In this document: positions 1 through 11,900 of the stretch, in pieces | How positions within the stretch are numbered: position 1 is the first letter of the stretch | How the letters are laid out: the number at the start of each line of letters is the position of its first letter | From: [Phialemoniopsis] sp. UDSM-2020 | Lineage: Eukaryota > Ascomycota > Sordariomycetes > Thyridiales > Thyridiaceae | NCBI GenBank assembly: GCA_018873225.1 | Contig: JAEILZ010000001.1 | Span: 2,790,001-2,854,000, forward strand | Length of the DNA stretch: 64,000 nucleotides | Direction of reading: 5' to 3' | Notes under the pieces: model-generated | What the model was told of the DNA's origin: nothing | Seen by the model: the letters and a program-made list of their open reading frames with translations, nothing else | The model's database searches: none | Position numbers and translations under genes: made by a program

Positions 1-622
1 ACGGAAACAACGGGCTTTCTGCGCTCGTCTGTGACAGTGATGGGCTCTTTGGTTGTGGCGAATCCCGGGCCGCTGGTTGTCTGTCGATGTATGTGCAAGT
101 CTCGACGACTAGAACAGTAGATGGGCGTTCGGTCAAAGGGGTAGAACTTCGTAAAATTTGAGGATGATATAATCTCTATGCTCAGGAGCAGGGGTTGCAA
201 CTTTTTGATGAGGCCGCCAGATCCAGATCTCTGAAAGGTGGGATAAGGGTCCGTGCATCCACTTCTCCTTTCCCACGTCTTTTTGTCTCACGCGACGGCG
301 GCGACAGCGAAGAAATGCCAGATTTCTAATGCTTGGCGGAAGCTTATTAGCCTCATCGTTATCAGCAGCCACACTTTTCGAGTCAAGCCACATAACAAAC
401 TCACAGACCAGCACCAGACAGCACCTGCCCGTGGACCCCACTTCAAATCGTCCTTGCCCAAAAACAAACGGAAAAATTCTTGCTCCGTGACTCCACCCTG
501 GCTGAGCGAGCACAGGGTTTTCGATAGCGCACACAATTTTCTGGTGCCTTGAAATCCGCCTGGAATCGAACATCACGACCAACCCACCAGACACACTCGG
601 AATTTCGACAACAACCGTCAAA
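1..622. other. gene-free stretch, promoter side of eL39
   Basis: I see no credible gene here. Open frames on both strands overlap each other, match no family I know, and run into the eL39 start. The last 100 bases are pyrimidine- and CAA-rich, as is usual just before fungal ribosomal-protein start codons. Confidence 0.5.
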
Positions 623-1095
623 ATGCCGGTATGTACTCGCACCCTTTCGCTCTCTAGTCAGAGAGATACACGAGTCTTGTATTTCACGGTGTCGACGCCG
701 TTTTCCATCTACGAGAGAAGCCCACACTCGGGGTTCAAGGAAAATGGATTGCAGGGACATGGACTAACGGGACATCACGAACAGAGCCACAAGTCTTTCC
801 GCACGAAGCAGAAGCTCGCCAAGGCGCAGAAGCAGAACCGCCCGATCCCCCAATGGATCCGTCTCCGAACTGGCAACACCATTAGGTACGATTCCCAGCC
901 CATTCATCGACGAGAAAGAGTCGGCAGGATGCACGAGGTTCTAGACAACAATCATAGCACCGAGGGCTCCTCTCAGCCGACTCACTCTTTCTCGAAACAC
1001 GCTCTTGTGTATTGGAGACGAAGAATACTAACGTGTTGCCTTTCAGGTACAACGCCAAGCGGAGGCACTGGCGCAAGACTCGTCTCGGTATCTAA
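623..1095 (+). CDS. RPL39: 60S ribosomal protein eL39
   Basis: Small basic protein of the large ribosomal subunit that lines the peptide exit tunnel. Exons are 623-628, 785-887 and 1047-1095, giving 51 residues, the normal family length. The first exon codes only Met-Pro, typical of this gene in fungi. After splicing the protein begins [20 protein letters not shown] and ends [10 protein letters not shown], both diagnostic for eL39. The introns (156 and 159 nt) are long for this window, as is common in ribosomal-protein genes. All three junctions keep frame with GT..AG ends. Identification is secure. Confidence 0.96.
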
Positions 1096-2041
1096 ACGGA
1101 TCGCCCCCGACGACTTGCTTTTCCGCATACCCGTTTGCCTCTCTATGTCTCTCTCTCACGTACGCACCCCTTGGGCGGACATGACGTCCAATACCGGCTC
1201 TCGAGCGACGACGATGGAAAGTGCTTATGGGTGGAGTTCGGTATGGAGGGAGGATTGAGAATCTCTTTGCCGTGTGGAAGGGAAGAATCAGGTCTTTGGC
1301 CTCTGGGTCTTTGCCCAGTTATTGCATTCTATGGGTAAATGGAAATGAAAATCAAAAGGCATTGCGCTGCTTAATGATATTTACTTGTGCTACTCGACTG
1401 TACATGACCAACCACGACTGGTAACGCTCTGTGAGAACAACTGGGGTTGTTGATCCAGTGACTAACCGCATTGTGTTGAGCCTTGATTGATGCACGTATT
1501 GATGAACACAAGGACGTACACTCTACCGCGACTCGTCGTTGCTTGCGGCGAAGAATCACAAAGTGGTGGTGACAGGGTCTGGTCTGGGTAATGGCTTTTT
1601 TTCCTTTACTGCCACTCTTTGCTCTTGTAGATGGTGCTTGGACTGGTAGTAAAGATGTATGCAGTGTTGCCTCACATGGATGATTGGGCCAGACTTGACT
1701 CTTCAGTATTTGTAATGGGTCAAAAAGCCCTTTCATTGGAGAATTAAGCACTTGTAAACCATGCTACTCTTGCATTTCAAAGGCATTCTTATTCTTGACA
1801 TACGCTCAGCCATCACTCGTGTTCACCGCAGTGCATTTGTTACGAAAAACGAAACCGTCATGTGTAAAAGTGATATCGCATGAAGCCTCTGCTGTCAATT
1901 ATGACAGCAAGGCCAAGTTAAAAAACAACCAACGCCATCAAAGTGTGCGCAAAAGCTCATGCGACCCCCGAAATCGAAAGAGACGCTGTGTCGCGACTCC
2001 TTTTTCCATCAATCCTAATCCAACACGCCGCCGGTCTGAAT
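1096..2041. other. intergenic, convergent 3' flanks of eL39 and SKP1
   Basis: AT-richer spacer between two genes that point toward each other. It should hold both 3' UTRs. The longest open frame (minus strand, 1371-1751) has no recognisable motif and I do not regard it as a gene. Confidence 0.5.
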
Positions 2042-2678
2042 TTACCGATCCTCGGCCCACTCGTTCTCACGGCGAATCTGCTCCTCCTCCTCGGGGGTGA
2101 AGTCGTTGGTGATGTTGAACGTCTTGCGGATCTCCTCCGGAGACTTGCCCTTGATCATGTTGGCGACGGTCTTGCAGCCAACATCAAGGAGGTTCTTGAT
2201 GTCCATGTAGTTAGCAGCCTAAGTGATGCGTTAGCAATCGAGTATCCATAGATTGATATTGCAGATATGGGGTGGGGGGAAACGTACAAGAATGATCTCG
2301 AAGAGCATCTCCTGGTCAACCTGCATGAACTTCTGGTCCCACTCGTCGATGTCGGTGGTGCGTCGGCGCGACTCGTTCTCCTCGTCGCCGGTGGAGGGGG
2401 GGTCGTTGCGGTGGTGCTCGCACCACTCGATCACCTTCTTGAGGACCGCCGAGTTGACCTTTGAGGGCCAGGTTAGCATTCATAAACATGAGCGGCATGC
2501 GGGGGAGGAAAGGTCAGCTTACATTGGGAAGAGGAACGGACTGCGACATGATCATATCCTCGCCGAGATCTTCAATCATGTTCTTGAGGAGGATAGAGCG
2601 CTCGGCAACTGCGCGGTCGACCTCGACCTTGTCGCCATCGCTGCTCTGCAGGATAACCTTGTCGGCGTTGCCAGACAT
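2042..2678 (-). CDS. SKP1: SKP1, SCF ubiquitin ligase adaptor
   Basis: Adaptor that links F-box proteins to the cullin of SCF ubiquitin ligases (sconC in Aspergillus nidulans). Exons on the minus strand are 2678-2523, 2458-2288 and 2218-2042, giving 167 residues, close to the family norm. The N-terminus has the BTB/POZ-like fold sequence ([16 protein letters not shown]). The middle has the [11 protein letters not shown] and DEWDQKFM stretches. The end holds the F-box-binding helices and finishes in NEWAED, the classic SKP1 tail. All three exons are multiples of three and both introns start GTAAGC or GTACGT. The neighbours are unrelated housekeeping genes. Confidence 0.96.
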
Positions 2679-4667
2679 CTTGGAATCGTGACTGGTGAGT
2701 TCTTGGTAAGCTGACAGGTACAAGAAGGAATGGGTGACGAGAAAGTGTGGCGATGATGCTTTGATAGAGACGGATGCAGAAAAGAGTTCTGGAACAAGTT
2801 GATCTTGATGCGGTGGTGATATGCTTTGCAGGATGGAGCGGGAGAGGAGGAGGCGGCGGCTGCGGGTATTTTATAAGCAAATCTGGCTCACCTTTGACAG
2901 TCCTGGATTTGTTTGGGAGAAAGAGATAGTTCGAGGACACCTGCTTAGGTAGGTAGGCAGGTTCGAGGATAGGTTCTTTGAGGAGTGACGAGGGGGAGCT
3001 GAACTGAAAGAGAACAAAGTCAGTCGTCGTTGGTGGGGAAGGCGTTGGTGGATGATGGTGAGTGGGTGAGCGAGGCAGTGACTGGGAAGTGGGGAAAATT
3101 CCAGGTAACCACTGGGTCTTAGCGGGGGGAAGATTCTAGGCGAAGCTGAGAGCGCGCAGAACTAACAACAGGGCAAAGGTAAACCCCAGGCAGGCAGTAG
3201 GCAGGCACTTGAACTTCACCAGGGTCGTCACGGGCTGGAGATGAGATGATGGACAGGTCGAGGGAATCTCCGTCGATGTGAAGGCTTTTCTCTCTCGATT
3301 GTTTTCTTCTTTTTGCTTTGGCGGTGATTAGGGTAGATGCACATACCTGAGTAAGTGGGTAGATGGGTTGGTGTCTTGTTGAACGTTGATCAAAGAAGAA
3401 AGAGATCAATGTGGGAGAAAAATGAAAAGCCTTTATATTTCTAGCTGCGAACAGTAAAAACAGACTTTGTGTGTAGCCCTTTCAAGTACCAAGGTTTGAA
3501 GAAATGGTTTGCAGATATTTGCGGCCGTGAAGTGCCCCTTGTGGCTTTACATGAGCAACTTATGGCTTGCTCCAACCTTGGCCAACACGACTGCGGGCTT
3601 AAATATTGGTAAGGGAGCCTCAAAGTGCGAAACGGCCGCAAGGTACAGGTAGACTTAGATTCAGAAAAAGAGAGAACACCAAACACTAGAGGTAGACGCA
3701 ATAAATATCAAACATTCTTAAATCTTGAATGCTTCCTTACAGCATCACCGAGAAGGTCTACACAATTCCAGCAAGAATGTTTTCCAGGGAGACTGTAATG
3801 CCCATTGAGTGCTTTGGGAAGTGAGGCTTTCAAAGTCGCCAATCAGATGTTGGTGTAAATGCAGTTGCAACATCGGGAACAGGTTCGACAAAGCACACAA
3901 AGACTTGCGCACATGGCACTCTCTTGTGAGCAGCCTTCTTGGTCAGAACATTGCACGCAGGCTGAATGCACCTTGATATGACGATGCTCCACTCAAAGAG
4001 CACCAGTTACCCCCTAGATCCCGATGCGGTAAAGTGCTAGAGATCTGCCTAGCGAGCTGCATGTGGTGGTGCTTTTTTTGTTCTAAGTTTTCTATGATGA
4101 CTCGGGACCCTTTTCGGGGCAGTCAGTCGAGTCGAGCTAGGGGGTAAGCTCCCCCTTTAGAGCACTCCCAGAGCAGCGGCCCCTTAGTTTTAGTGGCCGC
4201 CAGCTGCACCTGGGGGCGCCTCATGGTGCACCCACCCATGACCTCTTCCTTGCTTAGCGCGTCTCTCAACCCTGCCTTTTCCCAGGGGAAGACACGACAT
4301 TTGACATCGCCATGTGGCCATTTGTCCTGGCCCGGAGCTTCTGGAACTGAGTGCCCGAAATTTCCCAAATTTCCAGTCATCCCGTACCGTACCACACCCC
4401 TCGACAAAAAATCTTAACGCGCTTCATAATCAGGCTTGCGACAGGCGTGACTCTGGTGGTTCTTTTTCCTCACTCCATGCTACCCGAACATGCCACAGTC
4501 TGACCTACAGCATTTCCTTCTTTCGACCTGCTGTTCCCTGCGCCGATGCGACTACAGCTGCCTCGAGCCTTCTTGACGAGGATGCCGACGTCGACGCTTT
4601 GCTTATCAGCTACTGCATGAACTGCAAAGTGCAAGATCAATCAAAATTTCACACACCACCCGCGACC
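2679..4667. other. 2 kb intergenic region, divergent SKP1/SMP3 promoters
   Basis: Shared upstream region of two genes pointing away from each other. It may include leader exons of SKP1. Open frames such as minus 3119-3409 and minus 4123-4407 show no family motif and have base composition like the surroundings. I see no RNA gene or repeat. Confidence 0.45.
2867..2875 (-). promoter_or_regulatory. TATA-like box upstream of SKP1
   Basis: TATAAAATA read on the minus strand, about 190 bases upstream of the SKP1 start codon and followed by a pyrimidine-rich leader. Its position suits a promoter element if the leader is about 150 nt, but no transcript start is visible. Confidence 0.35.
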
Positions 4668-6519
4668 ATGTGGAGGCGAGCTTATCTTCTCTTGATTCTC
4701 GTGAGGTTGTGGTTCGCTCTGTCGCCCAGCTACCTCCACCCCGATGAGAACTTTCAGGGCCCCGAGGTCATTGCTGGTAAGCTTTCACCAATACCTGAAC
4801 CTCTGCTTGGTCATTTTGGGCCTTTGCGCGATCACCGCGATAGCGCAAACAGCCTTGCGCACCTTTCGCGCCTTGCCCTGACCGTACATTCCCAAAGTCG
4901 TTGACGTATCCCGAGCTTGTGCTGATCGTTACATTTTTTCGTGTTACAGGCCAGATCTTCAGCTATCCGATCCGGAGAACCTGGGAATTCACGAGCGACT
5001 ACCCTATCCGTAGTGTATTCCCGTTATGGCCCGTTTATGGCTTACCGATGCTCCTTCTTCGTTGGCTGTGGATAGGAAAGGGCAATGACGGCGAGATACC
5101 TCCCATCTCCGTCTTCTGGACGCTCAGAGTTCTCATGTTTATCATGAACTTTGTTCTCGAAGACTGGGCGATATACGAGCTGGTGCAGTCTCCGCGGCAT
5201 CGAAGAGTTGCGATGCTGCTGCTCGCTTCCTCCTATGTCACATGGACTTACCAGACACATACCTTCTCTAATTCCATCGAGACCCTGGTTGTTGCTTGGT
5301 GTCTTGTTTTGATCGAGAGGATCGTCGCGACTCCGGTGAGCAAGCAGTCTGACCTTGTCTCAGCAGCACAAACGCTAACACTGAAGAATAGCAACGTTCC
5401 TCCCTGATTGCTTCGACGTTATTGGGCGTCGTTTGCGTGTTTGGCGTTTTCAACAGAATTACTTTCCCCGCCTTTCTCTTAATTCCTGGATTTCGATTGA
5501 TACCCTACTATTGGAATAGGTTCGTCGTCCTTGCTCTTATATATTCCATCACTATGACCATACTAACTAACCCCAGACCTTTATCTCTTGCCATTCTGGT
5601 TTCCTCGGCGTTGTTTACAACTTTGGTCGCGATTACTCTCGACACTGCTTTTTATACACCACACTCGATTTCGTGGGGAGACCTCGTGAGGCATCCGGTT
5701 GTCACGCCTCTCAACAACCTCCTGTACAATGTCTCTTCCGAGAATCTTGCCAAGCATGGTCTTCATCCGTGGTACCAACATCTGCTCGCTAACCTACCTC
5801 TGCTTCTCGGACCAGCTGCGGGGCTACTCTTCTTCCGCTCGCATCTGTCTCTCCGCATGTACTCGGCGATATCCGGGATATTCGTGTTGTCAATCTTTCA
5901 GCACCAGGAGGCGCGATTTCTCCTGCCAACGATCCCATTGATCCTGTCGTCCGTGCGGCTTCCCAAGAACAGCACGGTCCTACGGATCTGGGTGTCGGCG
6001 TGGATCGTGTTCAATATCGCGCTTGGGATCCTCATGGGTATCTACCACCAAGGTGGAGTGATACCCGGGCAGGTCTTCTTAAGCACACAGCCTGATGCCA
6101 CGCAGGCTGTATGGTGGAAGACATATACGCCACCGATTTGGTTGCTTAATGGGAAGAATGAGGTGTTGCAGACTCGCGACGTCATGGGGATGAAAGGAGA
6201 TGATTTGCTGGCACTACTGGATGAATTGGCAACATGTGATACCCCGGCAGATAGGAGGAGTCAGGAATATTTGAAGGAGGCAAATGGAACCTATCTGATT
6301 GCGCCACTGTCGGCGACGTGGTTGGATTCATACTTGCCGAATAAGGGATTGGAGGGTCTACGGTTCCGCGAGGTTTGGCGGTACAGGTCGCATCTGAACC
6401 TTGATGATTTGGACTGGGGTGAGGATGGCGTCTGGAATACTTTACAAAGGGTTATTGGGAGGCGGGGGCTGGCCGCCTGGAGGGTTACGAAAAGCTGCTC
6501 CGGCAGACGGAAGCGATAG
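4668..6519 (+). CDS. SMP3: GPI mannosyltransferase 4 (Smp3 type)
   Basis: GT22-family enzyme of the ER that adds the fourth mannose to the GPI core from dolichol-phosphate-mannose. Exons 4668-4776, 4950-5335, 5392-5519 and 5577-6519 give 521 residues. The diagnostic lumenal motif of the family, HPDE, sits at residues 24-27 just after the first membrane segment. Many hydrophobic segments follow, and [14 protein letters not shown] is the second conserved block of GT22 enzymes. The third intron (57 nt) is in frame without a stop. I splice it because it has a CTAAC branch site and CCCCAG end, but a retained form would only add 19 residues. The family call is strong; the subtype (fourth rather than third mannose) rests on overall resemblance. 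Confidence 0.85.
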
Positions 6520-6919
6520 AGCTATGGGCAATGATACGAATCTCATCTAATTAACGCCAAAGACCATGCCTTTTGATCCGTACATAGAATGGTGAAAACA
6601 TCCAGTCTAACCCCCGTGTCGTTGGTCCGTCGCTGCTCGGAGGAAGAAAACTAGGACCCAGTTTATCTCTGGCAGTTGGTCTTTCTAGTGGATTTCTGCA
6701 CCTAAATCACAGCTAGTCGGAGTGACTTTACGCTTACACACCCGCTACTGAAATCCTCTTCTCCATTATTGGTCGGAGCTCAACACCACCGACAATTTAT
6801 TTGGGATCTCGTATGACGAGCAGTACTCCATGCCTTGACATCAACATCGCATATCGTCGCCCTCTTCTAAAACGTCTTTAAGGCACCTCTTCTGCAAAGG
6901 AGCAGATACGTTCGTCAAG
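6520..6919. other. intergenic SMP3-PET100
   Basis: Holds the SMP3 3' UTR and the PET100 promoter. Nothing else is recognised. Confidence 0.5.
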
Positions 6920-7309
6920 ATGGCGGGTCTAAATATGGAAGTGTTCAAGGTACGGACTATACCATCACGCCACCTCGAGTTCAATGCTCCGAAGAATGAA
7001 TTGCTAACCAGTCTCTTGTTCTCTGCATAGTTCGGCATGTATGTCATGTTCCCAATCGGTATCATGTTCTACTTTGGCACCAACCTCGACCAACGCTTCG
7101 CCGTACCCGACTTCTGGCCCAAGCCTGAGCAGGCAAATAAGGTGCCCCTCGACCGAGACGAGATCCGTGCCGAGCTCGAGCGCCTTCGTGCCAGGAGGCT
7201 TCACAACAGGGAGAGGAGGCTCGAAGAGGAAGCCAGGTTGGCGCAATTCCGTGAGGCACAGGAGCAACAACAGCAATTGCAACAGCAGCAGCAGCAACAG
7301 CAGGAATGA
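6920..7309 (+). CDS. PET100: PET100, cytochrome c oxidase assembly factor
   Basis: Mitochondrial inner-membrane chaperone needed to assemble cytochrome c oxidase. Exons 6920-6949 and 7031-7309 give 102 residues. The joined N-terminus reads NMEVFKFGMYVMFPIGIM, the Pet100 signature: a short start, then one membrane segment at about residues 11-28. GTNLDQRFAVPDFWP and a charged Arg/Glu-rich helix follow. The first exon codes only ten residues, so a search by open frames misses the true start. The last 20 or so residues are almost pure glutamine, a lineage extension not needed by the family. It lies next to another mitochondrial gene (TACO1 type) but is not co-oriented with it. Confidence 0.9.
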
Positions 7310-7618
7310 GCGAGTGCGACGGAAGAGACAGCAACTGTGGGGCGACATAGGAGAAACGAAGGCCCTCCTAGACGATTGCATTGACCCTTCGGCGTTCCTG
7401 GGTTTCTTTTGGTACCTCGCTGATGCGAGTGAGAGGTTGCAAAAGTTCAGTGTTCTATCAAATGTACTTGTAGGGGGAAACGGGATGTTTGGCGCTGAGC
7501 GGCTTATCATCGTCCGCATTGTATCACCACCACTCCCCTCTCGATGGTCAGAATGGGCAGGGTATCATTGATTTATTTGTACATTTTTAAATATTCTACA
7601 AGAAGATGCATATGTGAT

Positions 7619-8565
7619 CTATGCGTCTAAGCTGTCCTCCAGGGCTTCCCATTGTTCGTCAGTGAGCTCACCACGTTCGACGTTACAATAGACTGCTTGC
7701 ACTTCCGGGAAGTCCTGGAAACCGGCGAGGAGATCTCGGAGTTTCTCGTACTCAAGTTTGGAGCCAACTTTGGACCTCGTATCTTCGTTGACTGACCAGA
7801 TAATCTCCGCGGCCAGCACCTTGAGGTTAAACTTGGGCCCCACGTTCTGCGCAATTTGGTTTGTCTGATTCGGCTGAGTCCAGACGATGATGTTGCCTTC
7901 GTCATCCGTCTCCAGATCCTCGGCCCCGGCCTCTATCGCATCGTCCATAATCTCATCCGGACCTACGCCGTCCAGCTTTTCAAAAACCACGCGCCCCATC
8001 CGAGAGAAGAAAAACTTCGTGGGTGTTGGATTGCCCTTTGCTCGCTTGACCATGATGCCGAGGTCTTGGATAGTGCGCTTAGCGTTGTCCGTCTCAATAT
8101 CGAGAATGATTGCAATTGAAGGCGGCATCATGATCTCGTACGTTATGCTTTCGAGGCTCTGGCCGCTTGACGACCGGCCTTGGCCCCGCGCGATTGCCGT
8201 CTCGATCGTCGCCTTCGGCACCCCGGCCTTCTTGGCGGCGGCCACGGCCGAGGCCAGCTGCGGGTTGTTGTCCGGGTCTGCGCCACCCCCTACATGCATC
8301 TTTTTCAGTACAAGTCACTGGAACGGCCAATGGAACAGGGCAAAGAGGGCGCACATTTGCAAAACAGTGTGATGTTCTGGCTGAAGGAACTCCGAAGCCG
8401 ATTCTTCTTGACGTCGGCCGCGCCTTTGTCGTGCCGAATCTTGGACCACCGGTTATGTCCGCTCTGAAGCAGCGGGGCCGATGTGAAAGAGCGTTTGCAT
8501 TGTTGGCATATCGCGGTTTGGAAGCTCCGGATGCTGGCCGTCGAGCTCCGCGCGAACAAGGCCAT
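7619..8565 (-). CDS. mitochondrial YebC/TACO1-family translational activator
   Basis: TACO1 in animals supports translation of mitochondrial COX1; bacterial YebC proteins aid ribosomes at difficult sequences. Exons on the minus strand are 8565-8355 and 8289-7619, giving 293 residues. The first 30 or so residues are rich in Ser, Ala and Arg with few acids, as in a mitochondrial targeting peptide. GHNRWSKIRHDKG at about residues 36-48 is the family signature, and AKKAGVPKATIETAIARGQG follows after the splice. The intron is placed so that the spacing between the ITLFCK block and the NPQL block matches other fungal members. Other donor sites would break this. It is divergently transcribed from LAA1. 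Confidence 0.9.
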
Positions 8566-8975
8566 GGTCGTGCAGCGCTCAGGTTACTGCGGACAGGCCG
8601 AAGGCAAAGAGTTTAAAGAAAGTATAGTACAGGCGAAGTCATGGAAAATATCATACAATTGATACTACAGTCTAGGAAAAGAAACAACAAAGGCGCCCAA
8701 AAAAGTGTTTTCTGCGAAAGCGCAAAAGCTACAAATTGCCTTGAGTTCTTACGAAAATCTTCCGATAAGACGATCAAGGGTCGTGTGGGAGCGGTGACAG
8801 CTGGCATTGATTGGCTGATGACGCAGGGATTATGGACCTCTACAGCCCAGAAATGTGTACCTATTCCACCCCTGATCACTCTCTCTTGCCAGAATCTCCC
8901 CTCCATGACCAAATAAACCTCGAAATCTCCATTAACAGTCATAAGGGACGATTTACTCCAGATTGCGGTTGTCAG
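8566..8975. promoter_or_regulatory. divergent promoter region TACO1-type/LAA1
   Basis: A 410-base spacer between start codons of genes facing away from each other. The LAA1 frame happens to stay open through part of it (from 8811), but that upstream Met gives a poor, non-family-like extension. Confidence 0.45.
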
Positions 8976-11900
8976 ATGTCTTCCGCACCGTCCCCAGAAG
9001 CTTCAAATGGAGCTCCGAACGATGCAGCAGCCCCTCCACCACCTGCCGCCCCGACCAGCACGAACCCCGAACTCGACGTAGCAAAGCTCAAGGCGCTTCC
9101 CGCCGAACAGCAAGAGCTCTTCCTGCTGACCTTTGTATCGACTCTCACTAAGCATGTCCTTTCACTCGCGCCAGACGACTGCACAGCGCAGCAGTTTTAC
9201 CTGAAGAAGGAGATATTCCAGATCATCAACCTCCCCGCGCCTGCCCCGTCCCGAGTCGTGCGAAACAACCTGGGAAAGTGTCTAGGCCATATCTTCGGCA
9301 AGGGAGACAGGAAACTACTTTTTGAGACTATTAATGAGCTCAATGCGATCCTGTCGGCCGGGAAATCGAAGTCAGACTCCGACAACAAAGCCAAGCATGC
9401 TGCGATCTCCTGCTTGGGCGACGTATTCGCCGCCGCCGGGGACAGCGCGATCGGTCTACACCAGCTGACATGCAGCACCTTGATCAAGACCTTGAAGGCG
9501 TCGCAGAACAATGCAGGCTTGCGGGCAGCAATACTCACAGCCCTTGGCAAACTCATCAAGATGATCGAAGGCAGCCTGGACGACAGCCTTGCGAGAGATA
9601 TATGGAAACAAGCGAGAAACCATGCATCGAGCGACAAGGGATCACTGGTCGTCGTATCGGCATGTCGCTGCCTTAAGAACATGCTGCGACACACGCCATA
9701 CTTTGACAACTCCAGTGATTTCGAGAGTTTGCAGAAGACGATTTACAAGTCGATGGATTACGCCTCATCTCAGGTGCGGCAGGCCGCTGCAGAGTGCCTT
9801 GCCGAGGCAATGGTCAAAGGCTACTCCGAAACGGCTGTTGGAGAATCTCTATCAAAACTCAAAAGGACGAAGACCAAGAACCTGAAGCGCGTCTCTACAC
9901 AACAAGGCGTAATGCAAGATGAGGACGACATACCATCGCGATCGGAAAGTCCCGCTCCCACCAAGAAGTCGCATGATCTTTCCCTGTCCGTGTCTGATAT
10001 CTTGAAGACGTTGTCGACACAGTACGTCCGCATGTCGACCACCAACAGGGCCCGCGCTGCGCTCGGAGTGTGTTATACCAAGGTTCTCCAACGCCTCGGA
10101 GAGAGGATAGTGGAAACCCACTACCTTTCGATCCTGGACAATCTCAGCATCGACATTCTGGGACACGCCAACATCGTGAACAATCGATACAGATCCTTGA
10201 TCTCCCGGCGCATTGTCGATATCACGCTTCAGGATGTCGTAGGTCAGAAGCTACTTGGCGAAACAGCTCAGACCAATTGCGCGAAGACGATTGTGATCAA
10301 TATCTTGAAGAACTACCCTCAGGTTTTGAAAGAAAGACCGGAGCCAACCAAGCACACGTTGATAGTATCCTTGGGGGCGCTATCTTCATTGATCAAGAGC
10401 CTCGGGTCCGCGACCAACAATTTCGCTGAGGCATGCCGAGATGGACTTCTTCAGGTGTTGCAGCACCCAAGCTACACTGTTCAGGTGTTTGCCTCCGCTT
10501 GTATGAAGGCTTTTGTCCTCGCATGCCCTCAACAGCTTCTTCCTTGTCTGTCTGTCTGTATGAACAGCTTGAACAGAGAACTGGGCCTTGTCGCTGGAGG
10601 CCGGAACAATCCTCGGAAGTGCATAGGATTTGCTCATGGGCTAGCAGCCACCTTGAGTGCTAGTCCTCTTCGGCCTCTTCATGGCTCAGTGGATATCAAC
10701 AGCCGCGTGCTATCGATGGCAACCAATCTCCTAAAGTCGAGCGGCCAGCAGGAGCTACGGGTGGCGAGCACGCACATACAAGTCGCATGGACTTTGATAG
10801 GGGGACTGATGTCTCTGGGACCCAACTTTGTCAAGATTCACCTATCTCAACTGCTTTTGCTGTGGAAAAATGCGCTGCCAAAGCCTCTAGCGAAAGACAA
10901 CACCAGCAGCCGCAACTATCTCGAGGCGTCTTTCCTCACTCATGTCAGGGAATGTGCCTTGGGCTCTATCCTGGCCTTTCTCCAGTTCAATCATCGGTTG
11001 CTTACCGTGGATGTTTCCAAGCGCATCGCAACCATGCTTCAGCACACCTCGGCATATCTCAAAACATTGCCGGCCAAGAAGACGAGCGAAGACATCACCC
11101 AGCGATTAACACCCGCCCTGCAACTCCAAGACTTGGATCTTATGGTTCAGAGAAGAGTATTGCAGTGCTACATCAAGCTGATCAATTTGAGCCCGGCCGG
11201 CGGAAGTGAAGCACTTCTCCAGTCGAACCTCCTTACCCTGGCCTTATCACTATTTGCGGACCCGGACAATTATACGCCTAGCTCTCTGAGTGCGTCAATT
11301 GCCAATGCTGCGGGGACTTTCGAAACGATCTGGGATGTCGCGGACAACTCTGGCTTTGGAGTCACCGGGCTTGTATCTGGCTTCAACGTGAAGGAGCTCC
11401 CTGGCCAGCACGAGAATTCTGCAGAACCCTCCCCCTTGGAAGAGAGTGGCTCAGAGAGTGCCATTGAAAGTCTGTTGAGGTCACCTGTGTGTGGCACACT
11501 CGAACACGATGCCTCACTCCTGTATATCGCAGGGTCTGACGCGCCTACAGAGCTGCCAGACCCGCCTGCCACGGAAGTAGTCAACATGGCTATTCAGTTG
11601 TTCGCTTTCGTCTTTCCCCTGACACCTGCCAAGGTGCAAGAGAGCATACTTGAGCAAACCGCAACATTCATCTCAGCAGGCTCTCTACAGCGTGACCCTG
11701 GCCGAAAGGCCGCTATCAATGTCAACGTCTCTGTCGCCCTACTGTCAGCTCTGAGGGTGGCTGTCAAGGAGACTCAAGCTTCTTCTGGGAATATCACCAA
11801 TATGGCTGTCGAGAAACTCCTTCAAGAATTGGTCCGAGGGTTTGTCATCGACCCAGATCAGTATATTCGCAGCATTGGATACGCCGCTCTCGGAAGGCTA

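Noticed and set aside
133..642. 169-residue minus-strand open frame over the eL39 upstream region
   Set aside because: Overlaps the eL39 first exon, has no family motif, and an equally long frame exists on the other strand.
5520..5576. Coding reading of the third SMP3 intron
   Set aside because: It is in frame without a stop, but the branch site, CCCCAG end and typical 57-nt length favour splicing. Kept as a minor uncertainty.
8811..8975. 55-codon N-terminal extension of LAA1
   Set aside because: In-frame but leader-like and unlike any LAA1/HEATR5 N-terminus; the Met at 8,976 starts a plausible protein.
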